A stretch of DNA of 64,000 nucleotides from Wolfiporia cocos (taxonomy: Eukaryota > Basidiomycota > Agaricomycetes > Polyporales > Phaeolaceae). The position numbers and the translations under genes are program-made. Location: assembly GCA_029448655.1 (NCBI GenBank), contig JACCLO010000017.1:372001-436000 (forward strand), given 5' to 3'. Shown one piece after another: positions 10,932-22,152 of this stretch (its first letter is position 1; each line of letters starts with the position of its first letter). The notes beneath the pieces were generated by a model, which was not told the origin of the DNA, ran no database searches, and was given only the letters and a program-made list of their open reading frames with translations.

Positions 10932-11347
10932 GCTGTCCATAGGCCATTGCATGTAGTGTACATAGTCCGTGCCAGTAATGGCATATAGTCCGTGGTCCGT
11001 AATGACCGTGTTAGCCGGTAGTGGCTGTGGTTCGTAGAGATGGGAGGCTTTGGAGATGGTTGGCTGGGTGGATGTAGTCTAGTGGTCCTAGCCTGGAGTC
11101 TCGAGTGGTTCTGCCATGGCTCAGTGAGTCGGGCTTGATGTGATGAGCATGCTCTGCCATACTCGTGTGGCTTTGTGACTGGGCTTGGATGGTTGGACTA
11201 GGGTTCTGGGCGTGGCTGGTGGCTAGTGCCCGGGATGGTTTGTTTATAGGGCTTGGTTCTAGCTGCAGCATCAGATTCCAGCTTCAGGGGTGCTCTTGAT
11301 GATTGGAAAGGGTACTGTGCCTAAAGGTTTGAAATTGGCTCGTGACA

Positions 11348-11669
11348 ATCTAGTCCCTTTCTCTATAACAATGAAGGTCATTTTGTGGTGAATTTCCATG
11401 TGTTTCCCTGGAATATTCAACAATAACCTCAGGTAGGGCCATGTAATTGTATCATAAATAGCTCTGCATGCAGTGCGCCCGCTAGGCTTGCCTGGACGTG
11501 CTGGCTGCCCTGCATGCGCTAGCATGCACAGTAGTGGCGGATGGTGCACGGGTCGAGCATTGACCCGCTCAGCCCTGAACTCACTGATCTTTTCGCTCTA
11601 TCAGACTGTCTCAGCGCTCTCGTCCGCAGGCCTGTGCCTCAACTGTGAGTGCGTGACCGCTGCTACATT
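11348..11669. other. No gene recognised
   Basis: Flank between the family F LTR and the hAT-type MITE. It contains only a short open frame without recognisable domain. Confidence 0.5.
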
Positions 11670-13721
11670 TAGTGATGTGCAAAGCCTGGCTTGGCTCAAA
11701 GCCCAGGGCTTGGGCCCAGCTTCGAAGGGCTTGGGCTCAGCAAAATGTCAGGCCAGGCCCTCCATGATGGCTCAGGCCGGCTTGGGCCTGGCTCAGGCTC
11801 AGGCCGGGGCTTATAGGCAATCAGGAAGGACCTCAAAGTTATTGGTTTGTACAGCTCAAAATTGCAGCACAACACATTCAGAATGCACATATGTCCACTA
11901 TTTATTGTTGTCCTGATCTACAAGTACTTTTATAGCTGCCCATGACACTGACGAAAAAGCTAGGTCTCGATCACAACCCCGATCACAACTCTGACCGTAA
12001 TAGTTACGAAGTTCTGCACCAGTCAAAGTCATTGTATGGTTGTTGAGAATATTTAGGATGAAAGTAAGCAAAATCTTGTACCAACGGACCTATTTCCACT
12101 CATTACAACAAAGTTACAGTTGCGCACCTAAAGCCACCGGCTCAGGGCTCAGCCCCAGTGAAAGTACCTCGTATCAGATCCTATCAGTAGCTACCCGATA
12201 TGATCTGATACTAAAGTTGGACTCTTCATAGAATTCGCTATTTTTCTAGGCACCTGGTAGTATACTAGAAGCCACTGTAACGTACCGCAAGCTAGCAGGA
12301 TAGCATTCCAATATGCTACTAATTACCAGAAAATACTCGACAGCCCTGTCTGAAAATGTAGCGACTATCCCAAGATACTCGAACATACCAATATGCAGAG
12401 GCTCACTCAATCAGAGCATACTCGTCCATATCAGACCTCATCTTTTAATTGCTTTAATCTATCAACAGCTACCAGAAAATACCAAAAATCCACCAAATCC
12501 CATCTTCTGAGTCTATCAGAGGATTTGCGAAACCATCTGCATCCACGTTTTGCACCGTACCAGAAAATATACGAACCTATCCTCAGAGCACTTGAGCACG
12601 TCGAAGAGAATTTGCAAATCTATCAGGGTGATCCTATGTGTATATCAGGATCTACTCGAGTTCATCACTTCGGAAAGTATGTGACTCACTTAAAAAAATG
12701 GTGCACATATGTTGGAAGTCGACGCGCTCGGCGCGTGATGGTGCGATCAGAGTTGCGCATCGATCGGAGTCAATAGCATGCCAAGGCGGAAATGGCGGGC
12801 GCAGCGGGAAGCCTGGTGTGCTATTGGAAAGAAAGCGCACATTCTCGACGTTCCGTGCAATTTGGAAAGGGAGTGGGTGAGGTGACCGTGAAGTTGAGCA
12901 TGCCCCCTTGCGGAAGTGCGAGCACATGCTTAAACGTGCCTCGCCAAGCAGGCGGCAAAGCGGATAAAGAAGAAGGGTCATCTTGGGGCACATGCAAGAA
13001 TGGGGGATGTACACACCTCTGCAGTCTGTATCTACAGATGGAAATTATCAGAGACAAGTGCTGGGCATGCATATACTCACTGAACCTTGTTTCCTTTGCC
13101 ATGATCTGCATGAAGAAACCAATCTCCTCTATTATCACCTTTCCAGAGCTGCATATACCTTGGGGGATGGTGGAAGTGTGAGGTAGAGATAAGAAAAATA
13201 GACGGACGACTCGAGACAGGAATACTTGTACTATGACACAATTGAGTGACCAACTCACGTGAGTGCTTGGACTTGCTGCTTGTGATGAAGTTGAAGTCCA
13301 AATCGCTGCCCACAAGACACTTGTTGACTTGATGTCGACTTGCAGTTTTGCGACTGGACGTCTGCTCGAGATGCGCAGATGCGACTTCTATTAGTTGAGT
13401 ATATTTTTAATATATTAACTAGTATGTATGAGTATGACAAAAGTCTTGGCATCGGTGATCTGACCCCCCAGACTCTTGGCATTTAGCTTTCGGCAGCTTC
13501 TGGTATAAATGGCTATCTCAATATATTTTTTGATATTTACTAGTATTTACTGATACACCAAGGATATGACAGCTTTTCACTGGGGCTCAGCTACGGCCGG
13601 CTCACAATCCAAGCTGGGCCCTAAGCCGTTGTAAGCCACCCCCAAGGCTCGGCTTGGCCCGGCTCAAGTCAGCTCAGCCAGGCCCGGCTCACAGCTTTGA
13701 GCCGGGCTTTGCACATCACTA
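11670..13721. mobile_element. hAT-type MITE carrying an inserted element
   Basis: Inverted ends TAGTGATGTGCAAAGC and GCTTTGCACATCACTA with a perfect 8-bp duplication GCTACATT (11662-11669 and 13722-13729), as for hAT transposons. Subterminal GGCTCA/GGGCTTGG motifs are repeated at both ends. After removing the nested element 12153-13584 plus its 7-bp duplication, about 613 bp remain with no transposase. A related terminus lies at 40200-40309. Confidence 0.85.
12153..13584. mobile_element. CCCAGTGAA-ended element, copy A (1432 bp)
   Basis: Ends CCCAGTGAA...TTCACTGGG, flanked by the 7-bp duplication GCTCAGC (12146-12152 and 13585-13591). The interior is similar to 13900-16219, for example the AAAAGTCTTGGCATC and CCAGACTCTTGGCA segments near the right end. 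No protein domain recognised in any frame. Confidence 0.7.
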
Positions 13722-14909
13722 GCTACATTAGGGCCTGTATGGGAACGCAACCTGAAAACGCTGGCCAGCGATAGTGATTGTGCTCAGAAATATTGGCCGT
13801 GGGAATATCTTTGCGACATGCGAGCGCTTGGGCACCTGTCACGCCTTGCTCACACTTGCTCGGTGCCTACGTCACATCAATCGCTACCGGCTGCTCAATC
13901 CCAGTGAAGAATCACCCTATCAGAAGCTATCGGAATATATTGGATAGGTTTAGATTGGGATTCCGACTTTTCACTAGCTTTTGATATGTCAGTAGGCGCC
14001 CAAATACATAACAGATGCTACCATAAGATACTAGAACCTATCCTGGGTATCATTCAGTATATAGAGCATATACCCAAAGATATCTTATATGTAGTGGCCT
14101 TTGCATCATGAATGAATCAGAATGTATCAATATATATCAGAAGCTACTAAAATGTATTGGTGCAGGCTTTGCACTGTACCAGAAAATACTCAAATCCACC
14201 CTCACCCGCCATTTGCGTGTACCCAAAACCCGACAGAGAATACCAAGCTCCTGGTGAAATAGCATGTGCTGCGCCGCTGATATCGGTGAGTGAGGCAGTA
14301 CCTTGTGCAATTGGTGGTGCTCTTGAAAGGTGGTGGCCAGGGTACATCAAGCAGCGGACAATCTGTGGGAGGTCGAGGCCAATGGCACTAGTTGCTGCCA
14401 GGTCGCCGTGCCCAATGGCGGGAGCTGGTATGTGCTGAAATATTTTCACTGTTATCTACTGAACTTTAGCATGTAAATGTAAGACGAGATGTACACACCT
14501 CTATCTCAATCGCTTTTGCTTCTTGCGGTTGAGGTTTAGGTGAGCTGGTTAGTTTCCATAGCATAGACTGGAGTACTTACGTAGTGTATAAAACGTTTGT
14601 ATTCACGTATTGAATTGCTTTCACTCCCTGCGGTTGAATCAGAGCAGACTTTTGTACTCACGTACTTCAGCGGCATGCTCGTACCACTTAAAATGTGCTT
14701 AGCGCTGTTGGTGCAGCCATAATTTGTGTGTGAGGGGTAGATAAGGTACTTAGGCAAGAAGGGGGGATATACACACCTCTGCCATTTGTACCTACAACAT
14801 GGAGGTTGGTGGAGGTAAGTGTTGTATGTGCATGTACTTGTTCGAAGCTTTTCAATTTCGTGATGAAGCGACTGATCTCCTCTATGATCACCCTACCAGA
14901 GCCATGAAG

Positions 14910-15553
14910 TGTAACGGATGACTTACTTGTAAGGTCTTGTTGTTAGACGAGCTAAGAAGACTAAGTAGTGGTTGCTTGTTAGGCAAGAGTGTTATCGCTG
15001 AGTAACAAAGTTGATAGTTCTGGGGCAATAGCCGCCAGAGAATGCAAGCTTATATACATGTGGTATAGGACCCCTGGTACTCTAGGTAGGACTAACGATA
15101 CAGTAGGGCGTAGGGCACAGGCCGGTAATGGCGGTGCTAACGAAGTGTCTGTAGCTTGTGATATGGGGGTCCCGGGCTGAGTCATAGGCCGATCGGGATA
15201 TGTCATTGGTATGACGATGCGTGAGTAAGGCGTCTACGTTGGAAAACGTGATGTGGGTCCGGACTCTGCCCAGAGTCTGGAACGGTGATGTCAGTAATGA
15301 CGTGGCAGCGCTAAGAGTGCTGGAGATAGTATCATGTGATGAATAGGTAACGTAGTTGAGAGATAAGATAAGACATCTAGTGTGGGAATGGTCACGTGAG
15401 TGATCTACGAGGTTATGGTTCGGTACAGCGGCAAGGTAGCTTAAGTATAGCTTAGATACAGGATAAGTGCAGATGTCGAAGAACAATTCGGAATAAATGC
15501 GAAGGAGTAGTGAAAAATACAGGGAAAATTAGAGAACAGATAAATCTGTGACA
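14910..15553 (-). repeat. Solo LTR, family E (644 bp)
   Basis: On the minus strand it starts TGTCACAGATTTATC; the plus-strand left end is TGTAACGG. A perfect TGAAG duplication flanks it (14905-14909 and 15554-15558). Copy A of the host element lacks it at the same place, which confirms the insertion. A second copy lies at 58960-59541. Confidence 0.88.
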
Positions 15554-15833
15554 TGAAGACTTTGAGTGATGGTGAAGGTATGAGGTAGAAATGAGGAAAA
15601 TTGACAGACGACATGACAAACTCGAGACAGGACAACAGACTCAGTCAGTGACGAACTCAACTTGACGTCAGCTCAAAATAAACTCATATGCGACTTTTAT
15701 TGATGAGGATATATCAATGAGTATGTATGGGTAGGACAAAAGTCTTGGCATCAGTAATCATACCACCCAGACTCTTGGCAAATAGCTTTTGATACATTCT
15801 AGTATATATGGATATCTCATGGATATGTGGTAC

Positions 15834-16204
15834 TGACACAAGCGCTATCTCAAGCAACTACTCAGGGGAATATTACTCGCGTGGAAGCGTATTCCTAGTC
15901 TGAGGCTACTCAAGGCAACAAAGGCCAAGACGAGTCTGGGGTGCTCCCTGCTCGTCTGGCTGGTATATATGCTCGTAGGCTGTTTGTACATGTTTGGCTA
16001 CTATACAGTATTACGTAAGCTGATAGACCGTTTAGAGTATGGTAAACCCTATCGTAGGTGTAGAGCCACATCAAGGGTGTCCGGGGTCTGTGTAAGCACG
16101 TGTGGGGTGTTCGGGGTCCTTGCACGTGATGCATAGGCGGGTGCTTAGATAAGATAAGGGTTGTCTCTAGTCGCAAGCTAGTTGGAGAAAATCGGCTTGT
16201 GACA
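15834..16204 (-). repeat. Solo LTR, family I (371 bp)
   Basis: Ends TGACACAAG...CTTGTGACA; flanks ggtac (15829-15833) and ggtaa (16205-16209) differ at one base. Copy A of the host element lacks the segment, which supports an insertion. Confidence 0.7.
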
Positions 16205-16522
16205 GGTAATTTCACTGGGGCTCAATGCCCCACACAACCCTCTCTGAAGTGCAAACTTGTGTTCTTGCTGCACATATGGCTATATTTTGGGCCACAGCGC
16301 CCCTTATCGAGCTTCGAACTAAGAGGAAGCTGCGTACATCCAAAGTCTGCATAGCCAGTCACGATCAGGTCACAAGGGATCACACGGCGGTCACTGCCCG
16401 CGCTCAGTAGCGGTTCGCATTTCCGAACGGTCTGACATTGCAAAATCGACATCGAGCGTCTGTTTTTTGGCAGGGAAATCGGTCGCCAGCGATATCAGGT
16501 TGCGTTCCCGTACAGGCCCTTA

Positions 16523-17279
16523 GAGCTTGCAACGAAAGCGCAGTGACTGATGATCGTTGCAAGGCCCGTGTTCCTCCCGCTCCGTAACTTCTTCCTCTCG
16601 GACGGCGACCTAGATAAGGAAGGCGGCGTGTTCTGCGCGTTCGCCGTGCTACGGCGATTTACCCTCTGTCTCTGGGCCACTTTCTCCCCAGCAACTTTCA
16701 TTAAGGAGCACCACAGAGACGTCTTCCGGTGCGCACTCTCACGGTAGCGTTCGCTCACAATAAAGGACATACATATAACAGCAGTACTCGTGGACATATT
16801 CATATTCCGTGACAAATCATGGCAGCCCACATGATTAGCGCAAACCTCGCTGCATGGCGTGCGCCAAAATTAGGTCGTGACACTCCATGTGGCCGTCCTG
16901 CAGGGCAAGCAGTGCAGATAATTCCGTACCATTGAACTCCTGATATGGAACATTCTGCGCCGTGCTCGAGCATCCACACGACGTTCTCCGCGCTCCCTGC
17001 CTTCGAAGCGCAGTTAGTCCGTCGCTTGGGTCGACCGCGTTGACATCCGCGCGCCGCTTGCATACGAGTTTCCTTAGCGTGCCCGCGGTGCATCCTCTCC
17101 GTCTTTATTATCCGTGTATGTAGCATTTTCATCATATGCGCGCAGGGTCTTCATCATCTGTGAATGCATCATACTCATCATTCATGGACGACTTATCCTT
17201 TTGATCCGTGAAGGCAGCCATGTCGCTTATCACCTTAGAGAGAAATTCCAAGAGGTGCGGCGCAAGCTAAGGGGAGCCT
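16523..17279. other. No gene recognised
   Basis: ORFs of about 110 codons exist on the minus strand (16495-17135) but show no domain. The interval separates the transposon cluster from the gene island. Confidence 0.45.
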
Positions 17280-17575
17280 CGTTATTCTCAGCGCGCTTCG
17301 CTTCACCGTGCACAGGGGCTGATGCAGCGGACATCGTCGAGCCATACTACATTGTGGTTGTGCATGATACATTGCCACCACCCCCGGACCTGTCCGTGCG
17401 ATGGCGACGGCGAAGACGATTTGCAGGCACGCTCACACCACTCGAAAAGAAGGAACTAGTATCCTATAGTGCGGACGTAATCCCGCCGTCCGCCTTGCAC
17501 ATGGTAGGCCAGGAAGATGTATTCGAAGCTCGACAAAAATCGTACACGGTCCTATTCACCAGAGGTGGCAACAAC
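17280..17575 (-). pseudogene. Decayed fragment of an AA9 monooxygenase gene (3' part)
   Basis: The sequence aligns with the last exon of the intact AA9 gene (about 25897-26166) in the same orientation. Examples are tgcacaggggctgatgcag against tgcacaggagctgacgcag, and the stretch ending ctcgacaaaaatcgtacac against ctcgacgaaaagtcatata. The C-terminal linker and the end of the catalytic domain are represented; frames are broken and no upstream exons were found next to it. It is a partial duplicate. Confidence 0.7.
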
Positions 17576-17708
17576 GTAGATGAGCAAAGGTGATGGAGAG
17601 GATAGGGGAGGATACATGTTCGCGTGAATATCCTTGTTCATCCTGGGTAGCGTTATTCGCCTTGAGTGACACTTAGATTATTGTGTAGCAAGTCCAAAGG
17701 GGGCTCAC

Positions 17709-19313
17709 TCAGTCTAAAGTGACCGTCGCACCCAGAGCTCTCTCAAGAGCCCTGCGATCAACGTCAGAAATCCCCGTGCAGTCGTAGAATGTCAACGAGG
17801 ACAATCTCATGTTTGCCCTTCTATTACGCTTGTGCTGGAAATTGACTAGACTGGACAGATCCGCTGCCGACTGCGAGCTCGTGTCGGACACTGTGAAGTC
17901 ATAGTTGGCTAGTTTGAGGTGTCGAAGAGAGGGTAAGAAGAATGGCGGGGTGCGATGAGGTTTAGGCCTCTGATGAAGAAGTACATCAAAGAGTTGCGAT
18001 AATGATATGCCGCCTCCTATTTCCAAAGCCTCCAGCGTGTCAAGGCGATCAAGTAGCATCAGGGTCGATAAGTCCCTCAGTGACTGTGCTCCATTCAAGC
18101 ATAAGGAGCGCAGGCCTATTAAGGGCATACGCTCGAGAACTGCTAGACATTCAAAAGATGAATGCGGCGGCGGCGGCGTTATGAAGGCTAGAAAAAGCTT
18201 CTGATGACTAGGATTCCATCCTACACTGACTCCGGGATCCAGAAAGCCCACAACAAGGAGTCCCGTCTCTTCTACCGTGATTTCGAGAGAGGGTAGGCTG
18301 CGAAAATACGATAGCTTTGCGTCGAGTCTATCCACAAGGCAATTGACCGTGAAGAGTGCTGAGTCCAAGCTAACGATGCTGAGTGTGATCTCTGAAGGAA
18401 AGGATAGGTGATCGATGAGGCTTATACAGCCGGCGATATCCCAAATGAGTGTAAGATGAGCCAAAGAGACGATAGTACTTGCGTCGTCTGGTAACGCGGA
18501 AACTGGCACTGACTTCAGAAGCAATTCAAGACATCGTAAGTTCGGTAACTGCGATAGGAGTAACAGCACATTTTCCATCCGGAGTTGTGTCGTCGCCGGA
18601 GAGGCCAAGACGAGGGTCTGCAGCGAAGAAGGAAGCGTGACATGCCAAGGAATGGAATGTTGCTGCAAAAATAAAGTGTGCAGGGGTTGATTCGGGTTGT
18701 CAAATAGCGAGTGCCATGACAGGGGAATATTGAATCTCTCGGCTGATTGGATATCTACTTCGCCATCTGAGTCGTTGACATAGATGTACAATGATTCGAG
18801 GACTGGTGCTGAACATATTGTAATTGTCTCGAAGCAGCGTGCCGGAGCGGCGATGTGAAGACGTTTGAGACGCCAGGCTTCCCGACACAGGATGTCCAAG
18901 GAGCCGGATCTCCAGTTCGACAAGTCGCTGCGTATCTCCACATATACGGATAGTGGTGCCCTCTTTGAGCGGTTTAGCAGATCATCCAAATTGCTGAGGT
19001 CCTTAGGTATATTTATAAAGGCCCATAGGCGAGGATGCTCCAGAGCAACGGCACGCCAGCGCCGACACACATGCGATATCGCGATTCGCATGTCCGAGTG
19101 CAGCTCCCCGCAATCACACTCAGCCACGATGGAGAAGATCTCGGCAAGTATCTCTGATGGCATTTGATAAACTGGGGCGGTGGTGCTTCGGTGGACTGAT
19201 TGACTCTGGCTGGCGGGAAATCGCAAGAGGACTGCGCTGCGTATACCAGCGACAAGAGTCGTGAGGTAGTTCATCCCGGGCTGAATGAGATCAATCATCG
19301 TCACACCCTTCAT
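17709..19313 (-). CDS. F-box domain protein
   Basis: 534 aa, single exon, from the ATG at 19313; the frame is open about 53 codons further upstream to a TTG, so a longer product or an upstream intron is possible. An F-box-like motif lies near residues 48-95: QMPSEILAEIFSIV, then ISHVCRRWRAVALEHPRLW. The rest is leucine-rich without regular repeats, as in the large F-box families of Agaricomycetes. By family it would be a substrate adaptor of an SCF ubiquitin ligase through Skp1; the substrate is unknown. The ORF is intact. It stands between two decayed AA9 fragments, suggesting local rearrangement. Confidence 0.85.
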   Translation of the reverse strand: MKGVTMIDLIQPGMNYLTTLVAGIRSAVLLRFPASQSQSVHRSTTAPVYQMPSEILAEIFSIVAECDCGELHSDMRIAISHVCRRWRAVALEHPRLWAFINIPKDLSNLDDLLNRSKRAPLSVYVEIRSDLSNWRSGSLDILCREAWRLKRLHIAAPARCFETITICSAPVLESLYIYVNDSDGEVDIQSAERFNIPLSWHSLFDNPNQPLHTLFLQQHSIPWHVTLPSSLQTLVLASPATTQLRMENVLLLLSQLPNLRCLELLLKSVPVSALPDDASTIVSLAHLTLIWDIAGCISLIDHLSFPSEITLSIVSLDSALFTVNCLVDRLDAKLSYFRSLPSLEITVEETGLLVVGFLDPGVSVGWNPSHQKLFLAFITPPPPHSSFECLAVLERMPLIGLRSLCLNGAQSLRDLSTLMLLDRLDTLEALEIGGGISLSQLFDVLLHQRPKPHRTPPFFLPSLRHLKLANYDFTVSDTSSQSAADLSSLVNFQHKRNRRANMRLSSLTFYDCTGISDVDRRALERALGATVTLD

Positions 19314-20649
19314 CACTCCCAAGCTAAGATGTACCACATACCTAGGTAGATGCAATTGAACCGGGAAATCAAATCCCACTTTCAGATTGAGGCGATCGCC
19401 GCCTACCCTAGGTGTGCACCCTAGTGGGGTAGATGTTAGATAGCTAGGTTTTTGTGATAAAGGTGTTCTCAAGATATCTATTACCAGGGGGAAAAACCGT
19501 ATGATGATACGAACTTGAACTTGACGTTCACGGTCACAGATGCACAGATGTATCGATTAGGTCAGTCACGCGCGATCACGGGTCACGAACGTCAATCCGA
19601 TCAGCTGTTAGACGCCATCAGCTGTCAGACGCCATCAACGTTTTAATTCCAGTGTACACTCATTGGGGACGGGCAACCCCGCCTAGAAACTTGTTCACGG
19701 GCGCTGATCTCGGTGTCATCGGACTTTGATTTACTTACCTAAAGCGGCCACGACGGCGCCAATATCGCGATCGCTCTGCCATCGCCACTGGTATCAGCCT
19801 TGTCGATGGATGCAGCTAGCTAGGAGTGAATACAGATGCTATAGTAGTACTCTGAATATTTTGCTGCGTGGGTAAATATATAAACGTTGCCAATGCGCTG
19901 TCTAACACAAAACAGCCAGGACACGAGCCCTGCAGCGCGTCGCGACTGGAGCATTTGGTACTTATCCCAATCCCAATGAGGCAGGCAGGCCAGATCACTG
20001 CGCTGTGCACAATGCATTACTCAACCATGGAGCTTTTACTGTGAAACACTGTACTCACAGAGATGTACCCATATATTCCAACTCTAGATGTCTACTACAT
20101 GGTAGAATCTACTCCATCACCAGCAATTAGCATTTTAGCTTAATGTAAGTCCAGACCTTTAAATTCTGATCCCACTGTGCACACACTTCTACAGCATCTA
20201 TTGACAATCTCAAACATTCATTCAATGTGTTTCTGATAAATTGTTGGGAACAGATCTCTCTAAAGCTGCCTCGCTCTCTCTGGATAGCTTGCTTGCACAT
20301 GAGATCTCGAGGGTGAAATGATTCATCGAGAATCTGTTCCCAACAAAATGTCCGTTTTCGTATTCTAAGAAAATTTCTCCGCCATAGTATACCCTCAATC
20401 TTTTCACACAATGAGCTATCGGTCATATACCATTGTGCATTGCAACATTCTGCGCGCCAAACTGATGCCGCTGATGGCATGTCTGGCATCTGACAGCGGC
20501 GCATCAAGGCGCTTGGTCAAGCGGGAATTGCCGGCCCCCTACAGTTGCCCCTCCCCACACTCATGTCCAGCTTTAGATATCCTGATCTATGACTACGCGC
20601 ATTACTGAGTCTTGTTGGGTACAAGCTGTAGTGTTGCAGGTGCCATCAA
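19314..20649. other. No gene recognised
   Basis: Upstream of the F-box gene. A short duplicated phrase (cagctgt.agacgccatca, about 19600-19637) occurs twice in tandem. ORFs of up to 126 codons near 20127-20507 have no recognisable domain. Confidence 0.45.
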
Positions 20650-20735
20650 AACGCTCGATTTTGCCTTGCACGCCGATGCAAAGCCGGCCGTTTTGGTATT
20701 GTTGCAGGAACTGCTGAGCTTGTGTCCCCACAATG
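20650..20735 (-). pseudogene. Short AA9 gene fragment
   Basis: About 80 bp align with positions 25807-25885 of the intact AA9 gene (shared core cgatgcaaagccg, then ccgt and ttgcag), roughly 70% identical by eye. It corresponds to the C-terminal linker. With 17280-17575 it is out of colinear order, so the two fragments were separated or inserted independently. Confidence 0.5.
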
Positions 20736-21555
20736 GTTCGACTTGTGACTCTTGTCAAAGAGACTCCTAGTATGTACTAGTTTGATAACGTGCAGAGGAG
20801 CCCTGTTCAAGGAGTTGAACCCTGAGCGGATATAGGTGCCTTGCAAGCAAGCAAGCAGCCTGCGCTGCTCTGGGAGACAGCGGAAATATGACCCTGTATT
20901 TGATACAGCCCTCGGTATCAGAAGCTGCAGCTTGATTGTCCTCAAGCCAGGATGTCTCGTCGATAAGGTCCACAATGACCTTGTTGGACTGGTTTGGGTT
21001 CGATCATGATCAGGGGAATCGCCTCCTGAGAGGATCGTCGCGTCATAACATCACCTCAAAAGACCAACCCAGGATATTCACTCGAATGTATATAGAGCAA
21101 TCTGACTTTCACGTACACACGGACGGCATCAATAAGGTGCTGAATGCAGATATCTGTGAGTTGGAGTGGTCATTGTCTTATTTATCAGGGCTTCCACATT
21201 TCTGGCAAGTTGTCGGTGTTGGGCGATGTTATGTCCGGAAATGTTCCAACCGTCGATCTTGACAAAAGCTCCTACTCGCACCTTTCACCTCGAAAGCAGG
21301 AGCTACAGACCGTCAGGACCTGGAACAACCTGTCTGCTAGATGGTGAATGCGCTTACCGGTTTTCCAGATGACATGCCAATATGAATGCCTTGTTCCATC
21401 TCTTGTCGCATTGAGGTCATCGAGAATTCCGACGTTGTCATGGCGTGCCACAAGCTCAAGCATATCTTTAATTCGCAAAACGTCCCAATCTCGTCAATCT
21501 ACAGTTCTACATACCACTCAACACTTCAAAGTTATAAGTGCCAGGCACATCTTAG
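20736..21555 (-). other. Coding-like but unrecognised interval
   Basis: Several minus-strand frames read like protein (for example one with DLIDETSWLEDNQAA near 20900 and one with LELVARHDNVGILDDL near 21420), separated by stops and frame changes. They could be exons of one unrecognised gene or a decayed gene. No domain could be named. Confidence 0.3.
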
Positions 21556-21689
21556 CTATGGTGAGGGACTTCAGTCAATTATCTTAATCTGCCAACTGCC
21601 CTTCGCTTAAGAAATCGCAGTTGCGAGCTAGGTTTGCACACAGATTAATCTGCTAACTGCGGCAGATTAATCTACTGTGACAATAAAAT

Positions 21690-21770
21690 GGTACATCCCG
21701 GATTCGAACCAAGGACCTTAGCGCAGATGAGAATAACAGCATCGCAGCGTAATTAGCCGACTGAGCCATA
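21690..21770 (-). other. tRNA-derived arm (left arm, copy 2)
   Basis: On the minus strand: TGGCTCAGTCGG (A-box-like) and GGTTCGAATCC (B-box consensus). Not a functional tRNA: the acceptor stem is unpaired. Confidence 0.6.
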
Positions 21771-22067
21771 GTGGCAACAGTTACCCTTGACCAATTAAAA
21801 TATATATAACGCAAATTTTGCACACAATTTTCGCAAATCATCAAGGCAACTAACTGCTCCAACAAGCATACAGAAATCAATGATAGTGGTAGCTTGATTT
21901 ACCATGCTTGACCTGGAGCAACTCACCATGGGAAAGCTGAATACACTGGAATCACAGGTCTTTAGAGGCAGATTCATTTGTATTTGTGTTATGGAAGATG
22001 TTAAACCGTGAAAATGAAGTTTACAAAGTACTCTATATATTGCTTAAAATGGGGGCAATACCAGTTA

Positions 22068-22152
22068 CACTGTAGCTCAGTTGGCTAATTGCGCTGCGAT
22101 GCTGTTATTCTCATCTGCGCTAAGGTCCTTGGTTCGAATCTGGGATGTGCCA
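22068..22152 (+). other. tRNA-derived arm (right arm, copy 2)
   Basis: TAGCTCAGTTGG and GGTTCGAATC, followed by GTGCCA. The best-conserved of the four arms. Confidence 0.65.

Larger units (their letters stand above)
8096..11347 (-). repeat. Solo LTR, family F, split by later insertions
   Basis: The outer ends (TGACAC at 8096, CGTGACA at 11347) and flanking sequence match the family F LTR at 61392-62460 in inverted orientation. After removing the two solo LTRs inside it (8440-9718 and 9965-10931, with one 5-bp duplication each), about 996 bp remain, close to the 1069 bp of the intact copy. The flanks gtcta and atcta differ at one base, consistent with an old 5-bp duplication. Confidence 0.8.
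13900..16219. mobile_element. CCCAGTGAA-ended element, copy B, split by two solo LTRs
   Basis: Same ends as copy A with the 7-bp duplication GCTCAAT (13893-13899 and 16220-16226). Two solo LTRs (14910-15553, 15834-16204) are inserted; removing them leaves about 1.3 kb, comparable to copy A. No coding capacity recognised. Confidence 0.7.
13731..16519. mobile_element. PIF/Harbinger-type (Tourist-like) MITE carrying an inserted element
   Basis: Inverted ends GGGCCTGTATGGGAACGCAA and its near-complement at 16500-16519, extending about 35 bp, flanked by TTA on both sides (13728-13730 and 16520-16522). GGGCC ends with a TTA duplication are typical of PIF/Harbinger elements. Removing the nested copy B leaves about 460 bp without a transposase. 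Confidence 0.75.

Noticed and set aside
13722..16530. 8-bp hAT-type target duplication for the GGGCCTG-ended element
   Set aside because: The 8-bp flanks (gctacatt, tagagctt) do not match; a TTA duplication directly next to the GGGCC ends fits PIF/Harbinger instead.
22068..22152. Functional tRNA gene
   Set aside because: A-box and B-box are good, but the acceptor stem does not pair and the unit is part of a repeated foldback arm.
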